Of a stretch of 64,000 bases of DNA, positions 55,426-64,000 are shown piece after piece. The notes under the pieces are model-generated. The model did not search any database and was not told where the DNA came from. It saw only the letters and a program-made list of their open reading frames with translations. Source of the DNA: Brachionus plicatilis (lineage: Eukaryota; Rotifera; Eurotatoria; Ploima; Brachionidae); contig QEOQ01000221.1 in assembly GCA_010279815.1 (NCBI GenBank), positions 264,973-328,972 of the forward strand, written 5' to 3'. The first letter of the stretch is position 1. Each line of letters begins with the position of its first letter. Made by a program: the position numbers and the translations under genes.

Positions 55426-55863
55426 ATCTTCTTCAAAATATTCAAACTGATAATTCCCACTTTCATTCATATGCTCGATTGTATAAGACAAAGACTGTTT
55501 TAATTGATAAATACAGTTTGAATATTTTGAAGAAGCTCAAGAACTAATAATAGGGTAAAAATAAATTCAAGATTTTCATCTCAGGTAATTCACAATACAT
55601 GGATAAGATATTCATCATGTTCATCAATGGATCCGATTCAAGAATGGTATTGCGACTGTAAAGCTGGTTCAAGGGTTTTTGGGGCCTGTTCCCATGTAAC
55701 AAGTGTAATTTGGTACTTAGGCTTTGCAAGACAAAATCCGAAAAAGATTGTATCAAATAAAAGCAAAACTTTTTATAATTTTTGCTTTGACTGCAGTAAA
55801 CAAGATAATTTTGAGAATGATGATACAATTTTAAACGATGACGACATTTCAGATACTGAATAA
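55424..55863 (+). pseudogene. SWIM zinc-finger fragment of a transposase-like protein, locally inverted
   Basis: In the plus strand VKINSRFSSQVIHNTWIRYS leads into QEWYCDCKAGSRVFGACSHV and IWYLGFAR, a SWIM finger with C-x-C and C-x-H. The frame ends with an acidic tail at 55,861-55,863. Immediately upstream, 55,424-55,497 encodes SYTIEHMNESGNYQFEYFEE on the minus strand, while part of the same text (FEYFEE) recurs on the plus strand at ~55,523. The upstream coding piece was therefore inverted. This protein type is known to me as a repeat-borne SWIM protein in invertebrates. The open frame from 55,627 is 78 codons. Confidence 0.6.
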
Positions 55864-56442
55864 TTGAAATAATAAAATAAAAAAATATTTTTTGTCTTTT
55901 AAAAAAGTTATTTTTTCCAGCTTTTTCCAATATTAAACCAATTGATTAATAAAACTTCTTTGATAGATAAAAGTTTTCCAAGAAGGGTTTCAATGCAGGA
56001 TCTGATTTTCTAGTATGTTTTAGACACTGAGCAACCCGAAAAAAATACATTTTTTTTTGGGGGGGTGTCCTTTGACATGGGGGTATCCGGGGGGTCTAAA
56101 GCGAGGCATAGCCAATTTTTGGTTTTTCAAGGATAGTTCATTTTTTACGTGATTTTTTTGACTTGATACTATTATTTTCAGATTCTTCGCTCTTTTTTGA
56201 ACATTTTGGTGTATTTTTTATAAAAAAATGATAAAATTTGACCAAGTTATGGCTTAAAAACCTAATATACCCTTAAAAACTTCCGAAGGCTATAATTCAT
56301 AAAATAATTACCTAGGACAAGAAAAACACATATATTTGGAATCAGCGCGTCAAGATCTACAAGAATCACTATAGAAAAGTTAAAAAATGTGAAAAGTCCT
56401 ATTTTAGACCTGATTGCACCATATCCTTTACAAATGAAAAAT
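55864..56442. other. Noncoding, with a short G-rich patch
   Basis: No gene is seen. At 56,058-56,108 ttttgggggggtgtcc, catgggggtatccgggg and gcgaggcatag form a GC-rich patch of unknown origin, possibly the end of an element. Confidence 0.35.
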
Positions 56443-56738
56443 AACGTAAATGTCCGATAAATATGACATGTCACTAAAACAGAATACCCTATTTTAGTGA
56501 CATGTAATATTTGAGTGAACACTGATTTTTAAAATTGAAATATTCGCTTTTAGTGACATGCAACAAAAAGCGAATATGCATAATATTTTCATAAAAAATA
56601 GCAATATTTATGCATATTTGCTTTTTGTTGCATGTCACTAAAAACGAATATTTCAATTTTAAAAATCAGTGTTCACTCAAATATTACATGTCACTAAATT
56701 TGTTAGTGACATGTCATATTTATCGGACAATTACGTTA
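56443..56738. mobile_element. 296-bp palindromic MITE
   Basis: The ends taacgtaaatgtccgataaa and, reverse-complemented, taacgtaattgtccgataaa continue as near-complete inverted arms (atatgacatgtcac, ttgagtgaacactgattttt, agcgaatatgcat) meeting in the middle. GTGACATG / CATGTCAC is repeated several times inside each arm. A TA target duplication would fit but is ambiguous. Confidence 0.75.
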
Positions 56739-57539
56739 ATTAAAAATTTTTTTAAATGATTTTTTTACTAATAAAAAATTGCTAAATTCTGATAAATTTA
56801 AACTGGGGTGAACTCTTGACATGAGTTAAAAAAATGGGTTAATTAAAAAATAACTCATTTTTTAACAACATATAAAACATATTATGTTTTATTTATGTTT
56901 TAATATGTTTTATTAAATTAGCATATGTTTTAATTTGCATAAAACATAATATGTTTTATATGTTTTATAAGTTTTAGTTTTATAGTATTTCACATAAGTT
57001 TAAAGTTCAATAAAAAGGAACATTTTAAAATTTAAAATATGAAAATAAACTTGACATGACATGTCAAGTAATTGCTTTGGAAAAAATTGATTTTTCCTCT
57101 ATTATTAAAAAAAAATATTACAATTTATATTTTGATCTTTTGATCTTGAACTTAAACTTCAATTTGCCAAACTTTCAAGAGGAAAATAGGAAATGGTAGA
57201 CCTGCTAAAATTGCGACGAAACTAATGGTTGCTAAACTTAGAGCCTATTTCAATCAAAAATCTGGCCAAAATGTCTACGTTGGAGAGTGTATTAAAAACG
57301 ACTTGAACCAATGATTAAAGAATATTATCAGGATGGCAATTAGCATAATCTCATTATGCGAATATGGTACAGAATTTTTAATAAAAAAGGTTTTTAATTG
57401 ATTTAAAATTTAAGATTTAAAGCAAAATAAAAAAATTTTAATAAAAAATAAAAAAATATTGTATAAATAATATTTTTTGCTTTCCTAACTTTAATTTCGA
57501 GATAAATTAGAAGTATTTTAGTCATCTGGAAAAAATTAT
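56739..57539. other. AT-rich stretch with a short transposase-like frame
   Basis: A run of aaaacatattatgtttt palindromes lies at 56,870-56,970. At about 57,193-57,312 one frame reads GNGRPAKIATKLMVAKLRAY and YVGECIKNDLNQ before a stop. It might belong to the element ending at 57,626, but I do not recognise it. Confidence 0.3.
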
Positions 57540-57626
57540 TCGATTTAATAGTCGACTAAAAACAAATAATCGATTTAAAGTTAGTCGATTATTGAATCGA
57601 TTATTGATAATCGATTGCCAACACTA
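57540..57626 (-). mobile_element. hAT-type terminus with ATCGATTA repeats
   Basis: In reverse complement the end reads TAGTGTTGGCAATCGATTAT followed by several AATCGATT / AGTCGACTA repeats, the known style of hAT subterminal regions. Only this end is identified here. Confidence 0.55.
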
Positions 57627-58067
57627 ATCTTGAAGTTGATGATCAATTCAAAATATCATTTCAATTCGAAGAGTTTATCTTTAAACATTAAAATTAATCT
57701 TTAAATTTATTTAAATAATTTTAATGCAAAGTGCTTTACATGTTATGTTGATTTAAAAAATAAAATAATTTAAAAAAATATTTTCTCAATCCGTTTATAA
57801 ATTGATTATTAAAATTTAAATTTATAAACATTAAAAATGAAATTCAGATATTAAATTCCAAATAAGTGATTAAATCAAAAGGTCGATCTTTCATACGAAT
57901 ATTTTCGAAATAAAAAATTTTTCCTTTTTTTAAATCTACAAAACATGTAAAGCATGTAACATTAAAATTTTATAAATTAATTCATAAATTGATTTTATAT
58001 AATAAACTAATGATAAACTAATTGAATTGAAATGATATCTTGAATTGGTCATAAAATTCAAGATGCC
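57627..58067. other. Noncoding AT-rich spacer
   Basis: Nothing is recognised before the duplicated REXO4 block begins. The minus-strand frame at 57,936-58,244 overlaps the gene's upstream region and is not supported. Confidence 0.35.
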
Positions 58068-59945
58068 GTAAATAAAATTCTTTTTGAAGTTTACATTTTT
58101 CTTTAATTGATAATGCAATGAAAATAAAAATTTACTTTTTTTCAAATTTTGAGCAGGACTTATTATAGAAAATTTAGACAACAAGAAAAAATTTTTTTTC
58201 TCAGCAACATTTCTGTAAGCTTTTGCAAAGAAAATTTCAAACAAAAAAAAAGTTAACTAACTTTTTCAACTAAAATTTAATCAAAACTATTTAACATTTA
58301 AAAAAATATATAGTACACAAGTAATGGTTTATTTTAAAAATTATTGTGAAAAAAATTATAAAATGAAATCAAATAAAAAATCAACTACAAATAAGGACCA
58401 TTCCAAGTCTGGAAAAAAACTCTCAAATAAGTCCCATAACAAAAAGAACAAAAAAGAAAATTTCAAAGTTATTGTCGATTTAAAAAAGAGCAATTCGACA
58501 AATTTAAAAAAAGTCCTAGAAGATACTGCCAAACAAGCAAAACGTCTTAGACAACTGCGAGATAAACGACGCGCTCAAAAAGGGCTGCCCCCTCTAGCTG
58601 AATCAACACCAGTACAAACTGAAAACCAAAAAATTTGGTTCGAAGTTGATAAAGTTTTTTTGCCGGAAAAAAATGAGCTAATCAATCAAAATACTACAAC
58701 TGTTACTGATGCAAAGATCACCAAAGTTGTGGCTATGGACTGTGAAATGGTAGGCGTTGGAGAAGCGGGAAAAGATTCAATTTTAGCCAGAGTCAGTATT
58801 ATTAATCAATTTGGTGAAGTAATTTATGATAAATATGCTCTACCAACAGAAATAGTAACAGATTACCGAACTCATGTCAGTGGAATTCGTCCAGAGGATC
58901 TGAAAAAACACAATGCTCACTCTTTCAAGCTAATTCAAAAGGAAGTCGCTGAACTAATAGATGGCAAGACTCTGGTTGGTCACGCTCTTCATAATGATTT
59001 GCAAGTCTTGTTATTAAGTCATCCAAAAAAGAAGCTAAGGGATACACAAAAGTGTAAGTTGTTTAGGCAAAAATTTCCAACACTTGGAAGTTTGTCATCG
59101 CTGAAAAAATTGGCACAAACTTTACTAGGAATTTCAATCCAAGATGGAGAGCATAATTCAGTACAGGATGCTCAAGCAGCAATGCGAATTTATACAACTT
59201 TTAAAAAAGAGTGGGAACAATTTTTGAGAGATAGAAAATCAGGAAAGATTATCAGCAAAAAAGAAGGAACAGAGATGGCTACACAAAAAATTGAACTAGG
59301 AACGCAGTTGGATGATATGAAAATAAAGGGAAATGAAAGTCATAAAAAATATGTTAAAAATAAGCTAAAAAAGCGTCTAAACAGAAATAAATTTTTATTA
59401 AAAAAATAAATAAATTCCTTGATTTTTTTCTTTTTAATTTACAATGAAATCTGGCTTGATTTAGTCTCTAAATAAAAAAATAATGATTTCAATCATTAAT
59501 CAACTTTTTTTTAAAAGAGGGCAGTTAAAATAAAATTGAATTAGCGAATGTCAAAATAATAATTAAAATAAACTAATTTAAAGAAAGCACCACATATGAA
59601 ACCGTATCTCAACCATATATAAAATAATGAAAAAATATAATAAAATAAAATATAAGTAATGAAAGATGATACTTATTAAATTATTAAACGTTTCCTGTAA
59701 AAAAGAAGAAACAGTTAATAACCAAAGCATAATTTTTAATTATATTAATTTTTATTTTAAATATTTATTTCTCTACATAATGGATTTCTATTGAAAAAAT
59801 CACGAGGACATAAATCTGGTGAATTTCAAAAATGAAATAAACTTTTGCACTTAAAGAGCTAAAAGTGTTCGAGATGGCATCTTTCTTATATTAAACAGTA
59901 AAACAACTAGAATTTTTATTAGTAAGTAATGAATATTAAATATAA
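58068..59945. repeat. Right copy of inverted duplication carrying the REXO4-like gene
   Basis: This is the reverse complement of about 1,880-3,765. Similarity extends ~250 bp upstream of the ATG and ~535 bp beyond the stop, with small indels only in the noncoding parts. Confidence 0.75.
58324..59409 (+). CDS. REXO4: REXO4-like 3'-5' RNA exonuclease (copy 2)
   Basis: This has 361 residues, the same length as the copy at 2,428-3,513. It keeps AMDCEMVG, GHALHNDLQ and EHNSVQDAQ. Differences seen by eye are confined to the N-terminal part: KLSNKSH for KPSKKSH, NSTNL for NSINL, and TENQK for TESQK. The exonuclease domain and C-terminus are the same. Both copies being intact argues for recent duplication, gene conversion, or selection to keep both. 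Confidence 0.88.
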   Translation: MVYFKNYCEKNYKMKSNKKSTTNKDHSKSGKKLSNKSHNKKNKKENFKVIVDLKKSNSTNLKKVLEDTAKQAKRLRQLRDKRRAQKGLPPLAESTPVQTENQKIWFEVDKVFLPEKNELINQNTTTVTDAKITKVVAMDCEMVGVGEAGKDSILARVSIINQFGEVIYDKYALPTEIVTDYRTHVSGIRPEDLKKHNAHSFKLIQKEVAELIDGKTLVGHALHNDLQVLLLSHPKKKLRDTQKCKLFRQKFPTLGSLSSLKKLAQTLLGISIQDGEHNSVQDAQAAMRIYTTFKKEWEQFLRDRKSGKIISKKEGTEMATQKIELGTQLDDMKIKGNESHKKYVKNKLKKRLNRNKFLLKK

Positions 59946-60667
59946 TTAAAAAATAAATACATTTAAATTCGTTTCATAAGAGCAAATTTCTTACTATTCA
60001 AACTTTTGAGCATCAGTTATTAAAAAGTAAATAAAGCTAGTTATTAGATCATTTTTTTAAATAAAAAAGTTGTTTGAAAATATAGAACTTTTAAGTTCAA
60101 TAAGAAAATATTAATTTTATAAAAATTTGTGAAATAAAATTTACAAAAAATATTTAAATTTTGTTTGAAATATTTTAGTCTCGTGCTTGTTGCCTACTAC
60201 CCTTCACTTGCGTAAAGTATCAGTGAAATATAAACATTATTTGACTATTTGTGAGGGTGGTTGTGATTTAAACCACTACACTTTATTTCTTAGTTGGGCT
60301 CTCAAAGCAGACTTCGATTGAAGATATTCAAAACCCGACTCCATAATTATGTAATTGCTGCCTTTCTTTCATTAACTGATCATGTTGCACATTAAGCATG
60401 TTGTACCTGTCATTAATTTTTCAATTTGTTTATTTTAAATTAATTTTTTATTTTGTTCAACTTATTTTAACTTTAAATTATTTTACTTTAAAATTTTATT
60501 TCATTTGATTATAATTAAATGAATTTTATTATTAAATCACTAAATCTATTATGTTTTGATTGTCATATAAGATAATAAAATGAAAAATTGAGATGATTTT
60601 CAAACAATTTTATTTAAATAAAGGCCAAAATAAATAAAATAAAGCAAATAAAAGTATATGACAGACT
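59946..60667 (-). repeat. Noncoding DNA, then extended B-type flank of pair 8
   Basis: From about 60,190 to 60,667 the sequence is the reverse complement of the B flank of pair 2 (6,311-6,780), with several substitutions. The region before it is AT-rich and unassigned. Confidence 0.55.
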
Positions 60668-60967
60668 TCACCACAAAGCAGCAGTAGAACCACAGCCCAA
60701 GTTCAATGGTGCAGCAGCAGTGTTCCAGTTTCCCCAGGTGAGTGGTGCTTCAGTTAAAGGAAGAGTGTTCAAATTATTGTATGCGAGAGGAGTAGCTGCT
60801 AATGGAAGAGTATTCCAATTGTTGTAAGCAAGTGGAGCAGCACTCAAAGGCAGAGTGTTCCAATTGTTGTAGGCAAGTGGAGTAGAACTCAAAGGCAAGG
60901 TATTCCAATGGTTCCAGGTAAGAGGAGCAGCAGCCAATGGGGCAGTCAATGATAATCCACAAGTCAT
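60668..60967 (-). CDS. Pair 8, B member: small W/N-rich repeat protein (99 aa)
   Basis: This has five units and a TGA stop. The frame is open to an earlier ATG at 61,006, which would add 13 residues (MFLKKIPSHTNYK). I prefer the start at 60,967 because every other copy begins MTCGLS with the same AAATTATAAA leader. Units 1-3 read LSSTPLAY, LSAAPLAY and LAATPLAY. Confidence 0.75.
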   Translation of the reverse strand: MTCGLSLTAPLAAAPLTWNHWNTLPLSSTPLAYNNWNTLPLSAAPLAYNNWNTLPLAATPLAYNNLNTLPLTEAPLTWGNWNTAAAPLNLGCGSTAALW

Positions 60968-61378
60968 TTTATAATTTGTATGTGATGGTATTTTCTTTAA
61001 AAACAATATTTTTACTCAAATTGAATGTTTGATGATTTTTTTAATTTTATTTCCCAATATTTATATTCCAAAGATTCGATCAAAAAAAAAATTAATTTAA
61101 ATTGACTTTAAAAGGCTTTTACAAATTAAAAAAAAATAAAGTATTCCTAATTAAATTCAAAATATTGTTTGTATAAAATGAAGTATTAGGCTGTATTTGA
61201 TTGTTTAAAAACCCATTAAATCAAATTAAATTATGGGCATCAAATGATGAATTTTAGTAAACAAAGAAATTCCAAATGCATATAAATATTGATAGCTACT
61301 GAAGAAAAAATCATCAAACATTCAAATTGAATATAAATATTATTTTTAAAGAAAATACCATCACAAACAAATTATAAA
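60968..61378. promoter_or_regulatory. Bidirectional promoter of pair 8 (flipped spacer)
   Basis: TATA boxes are at 61,056-61,065 (minus) and 61,281-61,290 (plus), 98 nt from the ATGs. Alpha faces B and beta faces A, as in pair 2 and opposite to the other six pairs. The centre has diverged more than in the other copies. Confidence 0.7.
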
Positions 61379-61633
61379 ATGACTTGTGGATTATCATTGA
61401 CTGCCCCATTGGCTGCTGCTCCTCTTACCTGGAACCATTGGAATACCTTGCCTTTGAGTGCTGCTCCACTCGCTTACAACAATTGGAATACTTTTCCATT
61501 AGCAGCTGCTCCACTTGCTTACAATAATTTGAACACTCTTCCTTTAACTGAAGCACCACTCACCTGGGGAAACTGGAACACTGCTGCTGCACCATTGAAC
61601 TTGGGCTGTGGTTCTTCTGCTGCTTTGTGGTAG
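61379..61633 (+). CDS. Pair 8, A member: small W/N-rich repeat protein (84 aa)
   Basis: This has four units and a TAG stop. It reads NTFPL in unit 2 and GCGSSAALW at the end. It is one unit shorter than its partner, like the B member of pair 2, so in pairs 2 and 8 the short member is the one on the plus strand but not the same A/B type. Confidence 0.75.
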   Translation: MTCGLSLTAPLAAAPLTWNHWNTLPLSAAPLAYNNWNTFPLAAAPLAYNNLNTLPLTEAPLTWGNWNTAAAPLNLGCGSSAALW

Positions 61634-62277
61634 ATTTATTAATTCAGAAAATTATTCTGTTTTAATTTATTATTCAATTTTGTTAAAACATTTTTATTTA
61701 AATAAAGGCTTTTAAAATAGAAATCTATTAATCATTCATAAAAAACTCTTTTCCATCCAACATTTTAAACTTCAGACTGATCTGAACCACCTGATTCAGT
61801 ATCTTTGATTTACCATTCAAATGTTAGTAAGACGGAAGCGCTTACTGGTATCTTAAAAAATTTTATTTTTTTTTACTCAATCATAATTAATATTCACTTA
61901 AGATTACGTGAGCTTACTATAAAATAATGTAAAATTACGTAATATAGCCCATTCTACACCTTTTATAAAAGCACTGCATAAAATAGTAGAGATTTCAATT
62001 ATTTTCAAAATAAGCATCAATTTTTTAAAATTTTAAATGCTTGGACAATTCTCTTTCATATAATTCATGGTCATAAGGTCAATATCTTTTCATTATCCTG
62101 AAAACATGTGGTCCGTAAACAGCCTCTCAGGATTTTTCACATTTTTTCTAGTTTTACAATCAACAAAAGTCAAAAACTAGGTCTTACAGTCCAACTGATA
62201 CTTAAGCGTTTAAGTTTATCAAATTCCCTACAAAATGGTCGATGGTGGACAGTTTTTGGATAATTCCTAGAACCATC
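61634..62277. repeat. A-type flank of pair 8, then noncoding DNA
   Basis: Up to about 61,830 this is A flank of the pair 2 subtype (ccaacattttaaacttcaga, ctgatctgaaccacctgatt). The rest is unassigned. Confidence 0.55.
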
Positions 62278-62555
62278 CGGGAGAAGGCATTGTGAAATTT
62301 GGTACAAAAAAAAAAAAGAAAATATTAAAAATGCCAAAGCTTAAGTTATGAAAGACCAAAACATGTTCTGTAAATTGTAGCAACTGATACATCCTTTGTA
62401 CCACCAATATGCTGATTCTGCAAAATTCTGCAATAAATCTGCAGAACTGAGAAAATTTTGAATTTGGGATAACCATGTTTTGGTTTTTCAGAATTTGAGC
62501 TTTGGCATTTTTTATATTTTATTTTTTGTACCAAAATTCTCAATGCCGCGGGAGA
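62278..62555. repeat. Foldback element beside the U2AF gene
   Basis: Left arm (gagaaggcattgtgaaattt, ggtacaaaaaa, atgccaaagctt, accaaaacatg) and right arm (catgttttggtttttc, gagctttggcattttt, ttgtaccaaaattctc) are reverse complements separated by ~90 bp with tctgcaaaattctgcaataa. Confidence 0.75.
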
Positions 62556-62680
62556 GCCAGCTCAAATGTTTACTTTGTAAATGAACAATTAAAAACACAA
62601 GTTCCAATAATTCATTTGGTCATTTAGATCAAATTTTTAAACATTTTATTGTGTTTATGTTATGTTTATATAATACATTC

Positions 62681-62796
62681 NNNNNNNNNNNNNNNNNNNN
62701 NNNNNNNNNNNNNNNNNNNNNNNNNNNNNNNNNNNNNNNNNNNNNNNNNNNNNNNNNNNNNNNNNNNNNNNNNNNNNNNNNNNNNNNNNNNNNNNN
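62681..62796. other. Assembly gap
   Basis: A run of 116 N characters. It falls in the 3' region of the U2AF gene; part of its 3' UTR may be missing. Confidence 0.99.
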
Positions 62797-62926
62797 AAAA
62801 AGAACAATTTCCTTTGTATAACCATTTTTTTATATTTTTTCTTTTTCTATTACATAGACCAAATAAATTGGTACATTCCAAACACTTCCACTCACACACA
62901 TGTAGAGACAAAGAAAAAGCTAAAGA

Positions 62927-64000
<1,074 letters not shown>

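Noticed and set aside
57936..58244. A 102-codon minus-strand frame upstream of the second REXO4 copy
   Set aside because: It lies in the gene's promoter region, and the matching segment of the duplicated copy near 3.6 kb is not open, so it is not conserved.

Overview
This is a very AT-rich animal (metazoan) window. It carries spliced protein genes (a U2AF large subunit, a four-exon coiled-coil gene, a two-exon HTH-BEN gene), a jockey/CR1-like LINE, hAT, pogo and MULE remnants and many foldback elements. The strong base bias, dense small repeats and jockey-like LINE remind me of monogonont rotifers such as Brachionus, but this is an impression and not a proven assignment. A run of Ns at 62,681-62,796 shows this is a scaffold.

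The dominant feature is a family of 16 tiny intronless genes (84 or 99 codons) arranged as eight head-to-head pairs, at about 0.04-1.0, 5.3-6.3, 9.0-10.1, 14.3-15.2, 18.5-19.4, 23.8-24.7, 31.9-32.8 and 60.7-61.6 kb. The proteins begin MTCGLSLTAPLA, consist of four or five 15-residue units of the type APLAYNNWNTLPLAA, have one cysteine near each end and almost no charge. I do not recognise the family. Each pair shares a 407-413 bp bidirectional promoter with two outward TATAAATAT boxes, each 98-99 nt from its ATG. Each pair has one 'A' member (TAG stop, one kind of 3' flank) and one 'B' member (TGA stop, another kind). The cassettes sit in alternating orientation. In pairs 2 and 8 the central promoter spacer is flipped relative to the A/B flanks. 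One cassette lies inside an intron of the coiled-coil gene between inverted copies of the A flank.

Layout. 0-4 kb: pair 1 and an intact REXO4-like exonuclease gene. 4-12 kb: pairs 2 and 3, a decayed LINE and A-flank repeats. 12-13.2 kb: a GC-rich repeat with a direct-repeat/unique/direct-repeat layout. 13-25 kb: pairs 4-6, a MULE-like foldback and a 5'-truncated jockey/CR1-like LINE. 25-30 kb: a repeat graveyard with a pogo-like remnant and a second GC-rich element. 30-38 kb: a four-exon coiled-coil gene on the minus strand hosting pair 7. 38-48 kb: AT-rich noncoding DNA with hAT, pogo-type and foldback MITEs. 48-54 kb: a two-exon gene joining a Tc1/paired-type helix-turn-helix to a BEN domain. 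54-58 kb: repeats and transposase scraps. 58-62 kb: an inverted second copy of the REXO4-like gene followed by pair 8. 62.9-64 kb: the 3' part of the U2AF large-subunit gene, running off the right edge.

The housekeeping genes do not form a pathway with one another. The gene pairs, their flanks and the REXO4 duplication instead show repeated inverted segmental duplication. All protein calls are from reading motifs by eye; no database search was run.
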